Shown: positions 1 through 10,052, numbered from the stretch's first letter. The stretch: DNA of 64,000 nucleotides from Streptomyces leeuwenhoekii (GCF_001013905.1 NZ_LN831790.1:930001-994000), one strand, 5' to 3'. Notes: generated by a model not told the origin, from the letters alone. A program made the numbers and translations.

Positions 1-31
1 TTCCGGCGCCTCACCCAGGGAGGACACTGTC

Positions 32-415
32 GTGCGAACGAAGATCATCAGGGGCCTGATCGCGGCGGTCGCCGCGGTGGCCGCCGCCATGGCGACCGCT
101 CCCGCTTCCCAGGCCGACACCCGGGCCGCCGGCCTCCTGCTCGGGCAGCACCAGAACCTCGGCGGGTCCGTCTGGTACTTCTCGGACAACAGGGCCGACA
201 TCGGCTCGGCCGGCGACAAGGCGAGTTCGGCGAGGAACGACGACACCGTCGCCTGGCTGCTGTTCGACGACAAGAACTTCAGCGACCGCCGTTACTGTCT
301 CGCGCCCCGGCACTACGTCAAGGACCTGCACTACGCGTCGTGGAACTTCGGCGACAAGATTTCCTCCGTGAAGCGCCTGACCACGTCCAGTTGCTCGGGT
401 TACCCCACCTTCTGA
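32..415 (+). CDS. Secreted small protein, peptidase-inhibitor I36 / beta-gamma-crystallin-like
   Basis: A 127-residue protein with an N-terminal signal peptide: positive residues MRTK, a hydrophobic Ala-rich stretch, then a likely cleavage after SQA near residue 28. The mature part has glycine and aromatic residues spaced as in crystallin-type or I36 inhibitors (for example GGSVWYFSDN and DDKNFSDRRYCL) and two cysteines (near 103 and 120) that could form a disulfide. The GTG start is supported by GGGAGG at 18-23, eight bases upstream. Members of this group are exported by Streptomyces, some as protease inhibitors. The specific role here is inferred only from the fold-like pattern. Confidence 0.7.
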   Translation: MRTKIIRGLIAAVAAVAAAMATAPASQADTRAAGLLLGQHQNLGGSVWYFSDNRADIGSAGDKASSARNDDTVAWLLFDDKNFSDRRYCLAPRHYVKDLHYASWNFGDKISSVKRLTTSSCSGYPTF

Positions 416-619
416 CCGCGGCGAGGTCCATGGCCGACGCCGCCGAAGGGGTGCCGAGCGCACGGGGTCGAGACTGCGGACCCTCTGCCACGAGGACGTG
501 GGGCACCAGGGGCGGCCCGTGTTCGGTGGGCGGCCCCGGCCCCGTCGGCCCGCGGGCGCGACGCGACGGCCCTTGCGCGGGTGCGCTGTCGCCCCTGGGG
601 CCGGCTGCCGCCTCCGGAT

Positions 620-1036
620 TCAACGCCCGGCGGTTTCCCCGGGGGTGGCGGCAAGGCAGGCGTCCGGACCGCCGTCGGCCGCGGGTGGGGGCGTAGCCGC
701 GATGATGGTGTCCAGCGCAGCGCGGGCGGCCATGAGGTCGGCCAGGGCACTGTCGATCCGCTCTCGTTCCCGGCGCAGGTCGGACATCATGCCGGAACAG
801 GCGGGCGCCAGCCCTTGGCCGTCATGGACCATGCAGGGCAGCAGCTCGGCGATCGTGCGGGTGCCGAGGCCGGCGCCCAGAAGCGTGCGGATGCTCCGAA
901 CGGTGCGCACATCCTCCTCGTCGTACTCGCGATACCCGCTGGACCGGCGCCGGGGTTTCAGCAGGCCCTGTTCCTCGTAGTAGCGCAACAGTCGCTGACT
1001 GACCCCGGTCCGTCGGGACAGATTTCCAATCCGCAC
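620..1036 (-). CDS. MerR-family transcriptional regulator
   Basis: A 138-residue regulator. Residues 1-70 form the MerR winged helix: VRIGNLSRRTGVSQRLLRYY, then EEQGLL and GYREYDEEDV. A C-terminal dimerisation helix follows, with a single Cys in the ACSGMM segment. I chose GTG at 1036 because family members begin exactly at this motif; an upstream ATG at 1102 would add 22 unrelated residues and run through the divergent promoter. The gene diverges from the imine-reductase-like gene at 1101, and the 64-bp gap carries a MerR-type promoter with a perfect palindrome. It probably controls that gene and itself. The inducer is unknown. Confidence 0.88.
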   Translation of the reverse strand: MRIGNLSRRTGVSQRLLRYYEEQGLLKPRRRSSGYREYDEEDVRTVRSIRTLLGAGLGTRTIAELLPCMVHDGQGLAPACSGMMSDLRRERERIDSALADLMAARAALDTIIAATPPPAADGGPDACLAATPGETAGR

Positions 1037-1061
1037 GTGACCGCCACCACACAGTTTCGCA

Positions 1062-1093
1062 TTGACTCTCACATCGATGTGAAACCCTAACCT
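1062..1093 (+). promoter_or_regulatory. MerR-type promoter with operator palindrome
   Basis: TTGACT (1062-1067) and TAACCT (1088-1093) are separated by 20 bp, the over-long spacer typical of MerR-activated promoters. A perfect 14-bp palindrome, TCACATCGATGTGA, lies inside the spacer at 1069-1082. The predicted start of transcription falls at or next to the ATG at 1101, so the downstream mRNA is probably leaderless. Confidence 0.7.
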
Positions 1094-1100
1094 GCCGCTC

Positions 1101-2012
1101 ATGACAACACAGCAGTCAACTCAACGATTCAGCACCGCTGTCACCGTCGTCGGCCTCGGCCCCATGGGGGAAGCGCTCGCGGAAACGCTTCTGGCACAGG
1201 GACACCCACTGACCGTCTGGAACCGGACTCCGGACAAGGCCGACGGCCTCGTCGCCAGAGGTGCCCACCGGGCCGCGACCGTCGCGGACGCGGTGTCCGC
1301 GAGTCCCCTCACGGTCGCGTGTCTCAAGGACTACGACACCTTGTACGGGGTCTTCGAGCCGGCCGGGGACGCCCTGGCGGGTCGCACACTGGTGAATCTC
1401 AACTCGGGCACACCGAAGGAAGCCCGCGCAGCGGTCCTCTGGGCGGAGGAGCGCGGCGCCGAGTACCTCGACGGGGCGATCATGGTGCCACCGCCACTCG
1501 TCGGGCACCCGGATTCCGTCTTCCTGTACAGCGGTTCGCGAGACGTCTTCGACAAGCACCGGGCGGCCCTGGCGGCCCTGGGCGATCCCCGCTATCTCGG
1601 CTCCGACTCCGGCCTGGCGGTGCTCTACAACACGGCGCTGCTCGACATGATGTACGCGACCCTGAACGGCTGGCTCCACGCGACCGCCCTGGTCGGCTCG
1701 GCGAACGTCTCGGCGGTCGAGTTCTCCGAACTCGCCCTCGGCTGGTTCATGCCCACCGTGCTGGACCCGAAATCCCTGCTCGCCAAGGCACCCGACCTGG
1801 ACAGGGCCGACTACCCCGGCGACCTCGGCACCATGGACATGAACCTGAACGCGCTGGACCACATTGCCCGCACCACCCTGGAGCAGGGAATCCACCCCGA
1901 CCATCCCCGGCTGATGAAAGAGATCGCCGAACAGGCGATCGCCGTCGGCCACGGCGGCCACAGCTACCTGTCCCTCTTCGAGGTCTTCAAGAAGAAGCCG
2001 CAGACGCACTGA
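1101..2012 (+). CDS. NAD(P)-dependent oxidoreductase, imine-reductase-like (6PGDH/HIBADH superfamily)
   Basis: A 303-residue protein. Residues 13-45 form the Rossmann dinucleotide site, with GLGPMG at 18-23 and VWNRTPDKA after beta-2, where the Arg suggests NADPH. The rest is the helical domain that forms an intertwined dimer. D182 and Y185 lie where imine reductases carry their catalytic Asp or Tyr, and the C-terminal GHGGHSYLSLFE segment is also typical of that branch. It probably reduces an imine or related C=N/C=O substrate; the natural substrate is unknown. The ATG has no Shine-Dalgarno sequence but sits directly after a MerR-type promoter, consistent with leaderless translation. Confidence 0.85.
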   Translation: MTTQQSTQRFSTAVTVVGLGPMGEALAETLLAQGHPLTVWNRTPDKADGLVARGAHRAATVADAVSASPLTVACLKDYDTLYGVFEPAGDALAGRTLVNLNSGTPKEARAAVLWAEERGAEYLDGAIMVPPPLVGHPDSVFLYSGSRDVFDKHRAALAALGDPRYLGSDSGLAVLYNTALLDMMYATLNGWLHATALVGSANVSAVEFSELALGWFMPTVLDPKSLLAKAPDLDRADYPGDLGTMDMNLNALDHIARTTLEQGIHPDHPRLMKEIAEQAIAVGHGGHSYLSLFEVFKKKPQTH

Positions 2013-2302
2013 TCGTTCCGGGATGATGCGCGTCGCAGGTCTCGCGAGGTCACGCGCTCCCACAGGCCGTCCGGAAAAGATCGGCGCACCCCCGGACACC
2101 CGGACACCCTGCCGATGGGAGGTCGCCGATCCTCCGCTGCCGCCGCCCGCTCCCGGACGGCGCCACCGCCGACCCGGGCGACCGCGCTGGGACGACTGCG
2201 AGAAGCCGGCCGAGGGCGACTGCGCAGGATACGGCCGTAGACACCGCCGTATCGAACCTCAGTATGATCGCCGCCTTTCCCTAGACGAAAGGGGATGCGC
2301 GC

Positions 2303-3511
2303 ATGCGCAGAATCCTGGCGGCCTTCGCGGTCGCCCTCGCCGTCGCGCTGATGGCCGGTCTCGGCCACGGCGGCGCCGGTCTGCTCCGCGACGGCCGGGC
2401 GGCGACGGACACGGACCGGCCGGTCACGCGTACCACCGCTGCCGACGCGGGCTCCGTCGGGCTCAGGACGGTCTCGTTCAACATGTGCGGAGGCCAGTGC
2501 AATGACGGTGAGACCGTCCACCTGGAGCAGGTCGCCACGAAGATCGGCGCGTTCCAGCCGCATCTGCTGATGCTCCAGGAGGTCTGCTGGTCGCAGCACC
2601 AGTGGTTCAAGACCAGATACGCGGGCACCTACGAGTTCGGCTTCACCCCCATGCTCACCACCTACACCGGCTGCGGGGTGAGCGACTGTTCGGTGAACGC
2701 GGACAGCGACCCGGCCAACGACGACAGGCGCTGCTGGTTCGGGCAGGTCGTGGCCGCCCGTGGCGCGCTGAGCAACCCGGACGAGATCGCCCTCGGCGGC
2801 GAGCGGCACCAGATCAACCAGAAGGACGTCGGGGGGCCGATCACCCGGGTGAGGCCGGAGCGGAAGTTCGCCGCGCTGTGCTACGACGCGGCCCTCGCCG
2901 ACCTGCCCGGCCGAGTGGTCAAGGGGTGCAGCGTGCACCTGCGGGCCTTCCACGACGACGCCCTCGTCAACCTGCGGGCCCGTACCGCCCAGGCGGCGCG
3001 GCTCGCCTCCGACCTCGACGGGGACATCGCGGCCGGCAAGGTGGTCGTGGTGGCCGGGGACTTCAACTCCACGCCCGAGAACGGCAACTCGCGGGTCCCG
3101 CGCAGAAGCCCCACGATGAACGCCTTCTACCGTCCCGAGACCCAGCCGGGCGGCGGCTGGGGCGTGTTCTACGAGGCCGACCAGAGCGACCAGAGGATGT
3201 GGGAATTCCCGGACGAGGGGCCCTGCACCCCGACCAGTCCGCAGCCCACGGGCTGCCGGAGCGGTGAGCGGACCGTCACCGACGACGACTTCGTCGAGGC
3301 CGAAGCGCCCGCGGAGGACGCGGTGGAGGGGACCAAGTACGACTACATCTTCTACTCCGAGCTCACCAGCCCGACGAAGATCAGCGGTGATCCCTCCTAC
3401 CTCTTCCTCAAGGACGCCGCGGGCCGGAACGTCAAGAACCCCGACGGCACCGACAAGCGGATCTCGGACCACGCCTTCTACCAGGCCGTGGGTCAGGTGA
3501 GCGCCTCCTGA
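2303..3511 (+). CDS. Secreted endonuclease/exonuclease/phosphatase family protein
   Basis: A 402-residue protein with an N-terminal signal peptide or anchor (MRRILAAFAVALAVALMAG). Metal-dependent EEP-fold motifs occur in order: VSFNMCGG (about 58-65), LLMLQEVC (about 89-96, catalytic Glu), VVVAGDFNSTPEN (about 251-263, Asp/Asn pair), YDYIFYS (about 348) and a final SDHAFYQ (catalytic His). Six or more cysteines in the exported part suggest disulfides. It probably cleaves phosphodiesters outside the cell (nuclease, sphingomyelinase-like or phosphatase); the substrate cannot be told. The SD GAAAGGGG (2287-2294) is also the right arm of a small hairpin CCTTTC/GAAAGG (2274-2292), which could modulate initiation. 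Confidence 0.85.
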   Translation: MRRILAAFAVALAVALMAGLGHGGAGLLRDGRAATDTDRPVTRTTAADAGSVGLRTVSFNMCGGQCNDGETVHLEQVATKIGAFQPHLLMLQEVCWSQHQWFKTRYAGTYEFGFTPMLTTYTGCGVSDCSVNADSDPANDDRRCWFGQVVAARGALSNPDEIALGGERHQINQKDVGGPITRVRPERKFAALCYDAALADLPGRVVKGCSVHLRAFHDDALVNLRARTAQAARLASDLDGDIAAGKVVVVAGDFNSTPENGNSRVPRRSPTMNAFYRPETQPGGGWGVFYEADQSDQRMWEFPDEGPCTPTSPQPTGCRSGERTVTDDDFVEAEAPAEDAVEGTKYDYIFYSELTSPTKISGDPSYLFLKDAAGRNVKNPDGTDKRISDHAFYQAVGQVSAS

Positions 3512-3562
3512 CTCCCCGGAGGCTGCCGGCCGGATGAAGTCGCGGACGCGGCGGAGGTCCGG

Positions 3563-4428
<866 letters not shown>

Positions 4429-4432
<4 letters not shown>

Positions 4433-5442
4433 GCCTTCCTCCGGCCGCGGTACAGCACGGCGATGAAGGCGGGCACGCCGATGAGGGACGTCACCACGCC
4501 CACGGGCACCTCCTGGGGGTCGACGACGGTACGGGCGAGGGTGTCCACCCACACCAGGAACACGGCCCCGGCCAGCGCGGTGACCGGCAGCAGCCGGGCG
4601 TGGCCGGAGCCGGTGAGCGCGCGGGTGGCGTGCGGCAGGACCAGGCCGACGAAGCCGATGGCGCCCGCGCAGCCGACCAGTACGGCCGTGAGCAGCGCCG
4701 TGGCGCACAGCAGGAGCAGGCGGGCGCGGGCGACGTGCACACCGAGGCCGGCGGCGGCCTCCTCGCCGAAGGCGAAGGCGTCGAGCGTGGTGGCCCGGGC
4801 GAGACAGACGACGAGGACCGCGGCGAGAGACACCGCGCACAGCAGGACCTGGCCCCAGTCCGCGCCGGCGAGCGAGCCGAGGAGCCAGAAGAGCACGCCT
4901 TTGGTGGTCTCGGCGTCGGCGGAGGTCAGCACGATGAACGACGTCAGCGCGGAGAAGAGCTGCATGGCCGCCACACCGGACAGCACCACGCGGTCCATGC
5001 TGCCGCCGAGGCTGTGGCTGAGCAGCAGCACCAGGGCGAAGGACAGCAGGGCGCCGGCGAAGGCGCCCGCCGACAGCGACACCGCGCCGCCGCCGACGCC
5101 GAGCACCACCACGGTGACCGCGCCCGTGGACGCCCCGGAGGAGACGCCGAGGACGAAGGGGTCGGCGAGCGGATTGCGCAGGAGGGACTGCATGACCGCG
5201 CCGCACAGCGCGAGCCCGGCGCCGCACACGGCGGCCAGCAGGGTGCGCGGCATGCGCAGGTTCCACACGATGCCGTCCCGCAGGGGCGCCAGTCCGCTCT
5301 CGCCTGCGCCGAGATGGGCGGCCACCGATGCCCACACCTCGGCGGTGGAGATGTCGGCGGGTCCGATGGTCACGGCGACGGCGACGGAGAGGACCAGGAC
5401 CGCGAGCCCCCCGCCCGCCGCCAGCAGGGCGCGGGGACTCAC
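4429..5442 (-). CDS. btuC: Cobalamin-type ABC importer, permease (BtuC-like)
   Basis: A 337-residue FecCD/BtuC-family permease with about ten membrane segments. Family landmarks are LRMPRTLLAAVCGAGLALCG, LLRNPLADPFVLGVSSGA, a cytoplasmic coupling region near GEEAAAGLGV, and GAIGFVGLVLPHATR. The GTG start at 5442 overlaps the TGA of the binding-protein gene (GTGA) and its own stop overlaps the ATPase start, so the three genes are translationally coupled. Together with the riboswitch this supports vitamin B12 uptake. Confidence 0.87.
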
Positions 5443-6491
5443 CGGGCGAGCCCGAGGTCGCGCAGACCGGCGGCGACCTGCTCGATCCCTTCGACGGTGC
5501 GGATGGAGGGGTTCATCGCCTGCCCGCTGAGCAGCACGTACCGCTTCTTGCGCACCGCGGTGAGGTTGCGGGTGGCCGGATTGCTCTCCAGGAAGCGGAT
5601 CTTGGCCTGGGCGGACTCGGCGGTCTGGGACTTGCGGGTCAGATCGCCGAGGACGAGGACGTCGGGGTCGCGGTCGGCGACCGTCTCCCAGTTGATCTGG
5701 GGCCACTCGTCGTGGGTGTCGGAGAAGGCGTTCCGCGCGCCGACGGCGCGGGTGATGGCGCCGGGGGCGCCGCAGCAGCCGGCGAGGTAGGGCGACTGGG
5801 AGTTGGCGAACCAGTACATGAGGGAGGTGCCGGAGGCGTCCAGGCCGTCGGTGGCCTTCCGCACCCGCGCCTCCAACCGGGCGACCAGCTCCTCCCCGCG
5901 TTCCCGCACGCCGAAGGCGAGGGCGAGGTCGCGTATCTCGCCGTAGACGGCCTCGAGCGTCAGCGGCGCGCTGCGCGAACCGTCGCCGCCGCTGTCGTTG
6001 TCCTTGCCGGCGGCGCAGTCGGCCGGGGAGACGTAGGTGGGCACCCCCAGCTTCTCGAACTGCTCGCGGGTGGCGACGCCGCCCTGGCCGAGGGTGGAGA
6101 CGAAGGAGGCGGTGACGAAGTCCGGTCGGGCGTCCAGCACCTTCTCGAAGGAGGGGTTGTCGTCCGCCAGCCGCGGCACCGACGCGTTGGCCTTCTCCAG
6201 GCCCTTCATGACCGGGTCGGTCCAGGTGGCGGTGGCGGCCATGCGGTCGGCGAGGCCGAGGGAGAGCAGGATCTCGGTGGTGCCCTGGTTGAGGGAGACG
6301 ACCCGCCGGGGCGGCGACTCCAGCGTGACCTCGTGTCCGCAGTTGTCGAGGGTGACCGGGTAACCGGCGGCCGGCGCCCGCGCCGTGTCCCCGGCGTCGT
6401 CGGCGGCGCCGCCGCAGGCGGTGAGCAGCAGGGAGGCGGTGAGGAGGACGGCCGCGGCGCGGCGGCGGGCAGCGGGAAGGATACGGGGCAC
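5439..6491 (-). CDS. btuF: Cobalamin-type ABC importer, substrate-binding lipoprotein (BtuF-like)
   Basis: A 350-residue lipoprotein. The signal has the lipobox LTAC with the lipidated Cys at about residue 26. Two class-III periplasmic-binding-protein lobes follow, starting YPVTLDNCGHEVTLESPPRR and including RVVSLNQGTTEILLSLGL. The mature protein has several additional cysteines (including a CCG near the middle), unusual for the family. I chose GTG at 6491 for AAGG seven bases upstream; GTG at 6506 would add five residues. First gene of the btuFCD operon, directly downstream of a cobalamin riboswitch, so expression should fall when B12 is plentiful. Confidence 0.85.
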   Translation of the reverse strand: MPRILPAARRRAAAVLLTASLLLTACGGAADDAGDTARAPAAGYPVTLDNCGHEVTLESPPRRVVSLNQGTTEILLSLGLADRMAATATWTDPVMKGLEKANASVPRLADDNPSFEKVLDARPDFVTASFVSTLGQGGVATREQFEKLGVPTYVSPADCAAGKDNDSGGDGSRSAPLTLEAVYGEIRDLALAFGVRERGEELVARLEARVRKATDGLDASGTSLMYWFANSQSPYLAGCCGAPGAITRAVGARNAFSDTHDEWPQINWETVADRDPDVLVLGDLTRKSQTAESAQAKIRFLESNPATRNLTAVRKKRYVLLSGQAMNPSIRTVEGIEQVAAGLRDLGLAR

Positions 6492-6544
6492 GAAGACGCC
6501 TTGCACTCGGGGCTCGAACGCGGAGCCTGGCCTACGGAGGACCC

Positions 6545-6745
6545 TCCCGCCATGGCGGGAAGGCGCCAGCAGGTCTTCGGACTCGGGTTCGCCCGGACGG
6601 AGCGCCTTCCCAGGACGTCGTGCACCGGCCGTCCGGCCGGCCCGCGCCGCCCCAGTGGCGTCGAGTGCCCCGCCCGTCCCCCTCACCGCTGCGCGTCAGT
6701 TCCGGATTCCCACCGGATTCCCTGGCCTCGGATGTGGCACGACTG
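6545..6745 (-). promoter_or_regulatory. Cobalamin (B12) riboswitch
   Basis: Read on the minus strand, the conserved elements appear in order. First is the P3/P4-type GGAATCCGGTGGGAATCCGG with CTGACGCGCAGCGGTGA (complement of about 6681-6722). The B12 box GACGCCACTGGGG follows (about 6650-6664), then GGGAAGGCGC, and then GAGTCCGAAGACCTGC (about 6568-6585). Immediately downstream a 16-bp palindrome, TCCCGCCATGGCGGGA (6545-6560), could be the expression-platform hairpin. It lies about 55 bases before the btuF start and identifies the importer substrate class. Confidence 0.93.
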
Positions 6746-7297
6746 GCTCCCGCAATGTATCAACACCGCTGACGCGGACCGGCCGCGGGCCGCATCAGCG
6801 GTGGGTGAGCCGTGCCGCCGTACCGACGCTCCGGCGGGCGAGGCGTCGGGCGGGGTGGCGCGCGGGGCCCGGGGCTGACCGGTCCACGGCCCGGGCCCTC
6901 GGGGGCTTCGCCGGTCCGCGGGGGGCTGCGGCGGGCTGTGCTCCGCCGGGCCGCCCGAGCGCGGGCGCTCGCCCTTTCCTGCCAAGCCGCCGGAGGGGCG
7001 CGCGGTTGGCCGGGGCGCGGACGGCGTCGGTATGCTCGCCGCCGTGTCGGTGCGTCGGGCGCACGCGCAGGGGCCCCGTACCGGCCCTGGCGCGGAACGG
7101 CGTTGCGGGCATCCCCGGGTGACCGGGCCGAGGTGGTCGCCGCCCCGGGAGGGCGGCTGTCACCTCACCGCCAGCGCCGCCGAGGGACGACGACCGCCGC
7201 GCACCGCCTTCCCGGACGAGCCCTCCCACGTCGCCGACGCCCTGGCGGCGATCAGCCCACGAGCCGTACAACGACCGAGAGCAGCGAGAAGAACACC
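6746..7297. other. Intergenic stretch between riboswitch and cobH
   Basis: No convincing gene is seen. It must contain the promoters for the minus-strand riboswitch transcript and for cobH. A short open frame from about 7032 ends close to the cobH start, but its composition does not resemble a known corrin gene, so I do not call it. Confidence 0.5.
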
Positions 7298-7930
7298 GTG
7301 ACCACGTACGACTACGAGAAGGACGGCGCGGCCATCTACCGCCAGTCCTTCGCCACCATCCGCGCGGAGGCCGACCTCGCGGCCCTGCCCGCCGACGTCA
7401 GCCAGGTCGTGGTCCGGATGATCCATGCCTGCGGCATGGTGGACCTCGTCCGGGACGTCTCCTACTCGCCCGGCGTGGTGGCCCGCGCCCGCGAGGCGCT
7501 GCGCGCCGGAGCGCCCATCCTCTGCGACGTGCGGATGGTGGCCAGTGGTGTGACCCGCAAGCGGCTGCCCGCCGGCAACGACGTCCTGTGCACCCTCTCC
7601 GATCCGGCCGTCCCGGCGTTGGCGGCGAAGCTCGGCACCACGCGCAGCGCCGCCGCGCTGGAGCTGTGGCGTGACCGGCTGGAGGGTGCCGTGGTCGCCG
7701 TCGGCAACGCGCCCACCGCGCTCTTCCGGCTCCTGGAGATGATCGACGAGGGCGCGCCCCGCCCGGCCGCCGTCATCGGCGTGCCCGTCGGCTTCGTCGG
7801 CGCGGCCGAGTCCAAGGACGCCCTGGCCGGACACCCCTCCGGCCTGGACCACCTGATCGTCCGCGGCCGTCGCGGCGGCAGCGCCATCGCCGCCGCCGCG
7901 CTCAACGCCATCGCCAGCGAGGTGGAGTGA
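7298..7930 (+). CDS. cobH: Precorrin-8X methylmutase
   Basis: A 210-residue CobH/CbiC enzyme that moves the C-11 methyl of precorrin-8X to C-12, giving hydrogenobyrinic acid (or the cobalt form). Motifs are [12 protein letters not shown], with His43 in the position of the catalytic His of Cob[34 protein letters not shown] and [15 protein letters not shown]. The length matches the family. GTG at 7298 is chosen because homologues begin right before YDYEKDG. It stands alone rather than in the usual long cob operon, convergent with cobK and near a B12 importer. Confidence 0.93.
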   Translation: MTTYDYEKDGAAIYRQSFATIRAEADLAALPADVSQVVVRMIHACGMVDLVRDVSYSPGVVARAREALRAGAPILCDVRMVASGVTRKRLPAGNDVLCTLSDPAVPALAAKLGTTRSAAALELWRDRLEGAVVAVGNAPTALFRLLEMIDEGAPRPAAVIGVPVGFVGAAESKDALAGHPSGLDHLIVRGRRGGSAIAAAALNAIASEVE

Positions 7931-8098
7931 GCGGCGAACCGTACCGGGCCGGGCCCGGCCCCGGGTCCCCTCCCTGACGGTGCGCTCCGTCAGCGTCATC
8001 GGGAGGCGGGCGTGAGCGCCTGCCACCCGGCCCGCCCCGGGCGGTCCTCGCCGCGCGATCGCCGCGCGGGTAGCTCGGGCGCCGCCCTGCCCGGGAGG

Positions 8099-8866
8099 TC
8101 ACTCCCCCGGGAGCGGGCGCCCCTCGTACGCTTCCCTGACCCACCGGACCGCCCGCCCCGGCTCGTCCACCACGCTCACCCCGTCGGGCACCGGCGGCCT
8201 GCGCACCACGACCACGGGCAGTCCCGCCTCGCGGGCGGCCGTCAGCTTGGGCGCGGTGGCCGCGCCCCCGCTGTCCTTGGTGACCAGGACGTCGATCCGG
8301 TACCGGCGCAGCACCTCCCGCTCCCCGTCGAGGCTGAACGGGCCGCGGTCCAGCAGTATCTCCATACGCGCCGGACGGGGGCCCTCCGGCGCCTCCACGG
8401 ACCGCACGAGGAACCACAGCTCGTCCAGGCCGGCGAAGGCGGCCAGACCCATCCGCCCGGTGGTCAGCAGGATCCGGCGGCCGAGCGCCGGCAGCAGCGC
8501 CGCGGCCTCCTCCAGAGAGCCCGCCTCGTGCCAGAGGTCTCCCTCGACCGGCACCCAGCCGGGGCGCCGCAGCGCGAGCAGGGGAACATGGGCGGTGGCG
8601 GCGGCCCGTGCCGCATGGAAACCGATCGTGCCGGCGAAAGGGTGGGTGGCGTCGATGAGCACGTCCACCGCGTGCGCGCGCAGCCAGTCGGCGAGCCCGT
8701 CGGCCCCGCCGAAGCCGCCCACGCGCACCTCGCCGGGCGGCAGCCGCGGCGACGCCACCCGCCCGGCCAGCGAGTTCGTCACCCGCAGGCCCGGCAGCGG
8801 CTCGTCCGCGAGCAGCTCGGCGAGGCGGCGGGCCTCGGTGGTGCCGCCCAGAATCAGCACGTGCAC
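8099..8866 (-). CDS. cobK: (Cobalt-)precorrin-6A reductase
   Basis: A 255-residue CobK/CbiJ enzyme that reduces precorrin-6A to 6B with NADPH. The N-terminus VHVLILGGTTEARRLAELL carries the nucleotide-binding GGTxE motif, followed by VDVLIDATHPFAGTIG, RILLTTGRMGLAAFAG and VTKDSGG (family motif) near residue 205. GTG at 8866 is used because this motif starts immediately and AAGGGAA lies about 12 bases upstream. It is divergent from cbiD with a 45-bp gap, so both probably share a compact promoter region. Confidence 0.92.
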   Translation of the reverse strand: MHVLILGGTTEARRLAELLADEPLPGLRVTNSLAGRVASPRLPPGEVRVGGFGGADGLADWLRAHAVDVLIDATHPFAGTIGFHAARAAATAHVPLLALRRPGWVPVEGDLWHEAGSLEEAAALLPALGRRILLTTGRMGLAAFAGLDELWFLVRSVEAPEGPRPARMEILLDRGPFSLDGEREVLRRYRIDVLVTKDSGGAATAPKLTAAREAGLPVVVVRRPPVPDGVSVVDEPGRAVRWVREAYEGRPLPGE

Positions 8867-8911
8867 GGCCGACCCGTTCCCTTCATCCGGTTCCCTTCCT
8901 GAGAGTGAGGC

Positions 8912-10030
8912 ATGAGCAGCGAGCCCAGGGGCGGTCGCAGCGCCCAACTCAAGCACACCGGTCTGCGGCCCGGCTGGACCACCGGCGCCTGTGCCACCGC
9001 CGCGACGACCGCGGCGTACACCGCGCTGCTGACCGGCGAGTTTCCCGACCCGGTGACGATCACGCTGCCCAAGGGGCAGACGCCGTCGTTCGCGCTCGCG
9101 GCCGAGGAGCTCACGGACGGCCACGCGATGGCGGGGATCGTGAAGGACGCCGGTGACGATCCGGACGTCACGCACGGGGCCCTGGTGCGGGTGACGGTGC
9201 GGCCGCTGCCCGCCGGGGCCGGGGCGGTCTTCAGGGCGGGCCCCGGGGTGGGCACGATCACCCGTCCCGGGCTGCCGCTGCCGGTGGGCGAGCCGGCCGT
9301 CAATCCCGTCCCGCGGCAGATGATGCGCGACCACGTCGCACAGGTCGCCGAGCGGTACGGCGGCAGCGGGGACGTCGAGATCACGATATCCGTCGACCAC
9401 GGTGAGGAGATCGCCCGTTCCACGTGGAATCCGCGGCTGGGCATCCTCGGCGGCCTGTCCATCCTCGGTACCACCGGCATCGTGGTGCCCTACTCGTGCT
9501 CGGCGTGGATCGACTCGATCCGGCGCGGGGTGGACGTGGCCCGGGCGGCCGGGCGCACCCACGTCGCCGGGTGCACCGGCTCCACCTCCGAGAAGGCGGT
9601 CGTCGCCGAGTACGGGCTGCCCGAGGACGCACTGCTCGACATGGGCGACTTCGCCGGTGCCGTGCTGAAGTACCTCCGCCGCCATCCCGTGGACCGGCTG
9701 ACCATCTGCGGCGGCTTCGCCAAGCTCTCCAAACTCGCCGCCGGCCACCTCGACCTGCACTCCGCCCGTTCCCAGGTCGACAAGGGGTTCCTGGCGGAAC
9801 TCGCCCGGCGGGGCGGCGCGGACGAGGCCCTGGCCGCCGAGGTGGCGGAGGCGAACACCGGGCTCGCCGCGCTGCGGATCTGCCAGACGGCGGGGGTGCC
9901 GCTGGGGAGCCTGGTCGCGACGGCGGCCCGCGACGAGGCGCTGGCCGTGCTGCGCGGAGCGCCGGTCGCGGTCGACGTGCTCTGCATCGACCGGGCGGGG
10001 GCGCTGGTGGGCCGCAGCACAGTGGCCTGA
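8912..10030 (+). CDS. cbiD: Cobalt-precorrin-5B (C1)-methyltransferase
   Basis: A 372-residue CbiD enzyme of corrin-ring synthesis that methylates C-1 during ring contraction chemistry. Characteristic motifs are LRPGWTTGACATAATTAA (about 18-35), ITLPKG, GVGTITRPGLPLPVGEPAVNP, STWNPRLGILGGLSILGTTGIV and GCTGSTSEKAV. The length is normal. The ATG at 8912 has GAGAGTGAGG just upstream. CbiD is classically associated with the anaerobic route but is common in actinobacteria with mixed gene sets. Confidence 0.94.
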   Translation: MSSEPRGGRSAQLKHTGLRPGWTTGACATAATTAAYTALLTGEFPDPVTITLPKGQTPSFALAAEELTDGHAMAGIVKDAGDDPDVTHGALVRVTVRPLPAGAGAVFRAGPGVGTITRPGLPLPVGEPAVNPVPRQMMRDHVAQVAERYGGSGDVEITISVDHGEEIARSTWNPRLGILGGLSILGTTGIVVPYSCSAWIDSIRRGVDVARAAGRTHVAGCTGSTSEKAVVAEYGLPEDALLDMGDFAGAVLKYLRRHPVDRLTICGGFAKLSKLAAGHLDLHSARSQVDKGFLAELARRGGADEALAAEVAEANTGLAALRICQTAGVPLGSLVATAARDEALAVLRGAPVAVDVLCIDRAGALVGRSTVA

Positions 10031-10033
10031 TGC

Positions 10034-10052
10034 CGGGCCGGCGGCCGGCCCG
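10034..10052 (+). terminator. Hairpin after cbiD
   Basis: CGGGCCGG-CGG-CCGGCCCG forms an 8-bp perfect stem four bases after the cbiD stop, as expected for a U-tract-poor Streptomyces terminator. Confidence 0.6.

Noticed and set aside
11..1052. Several overlapping open frames on both strands across the first kilobase
   Set aside because: They are GC-skew shadows of the secreted protein and MerR genes; Arg/Pro/Gly-rich, no SD, no family resemblance.
4600..6878. Long plus-strand frames opposite btuCF
   Set aside because: Antisense shadows: low-complexity Gly/Ala/Val composition and opposite to genes with clear motifs and coupled overlaps.
7032..7301. Possible remnant of cobG before cobH
   Set aside because: It starts in the right place but shows none of the sulfite-reductase-like motifs of CobG; coincidence is more likely.
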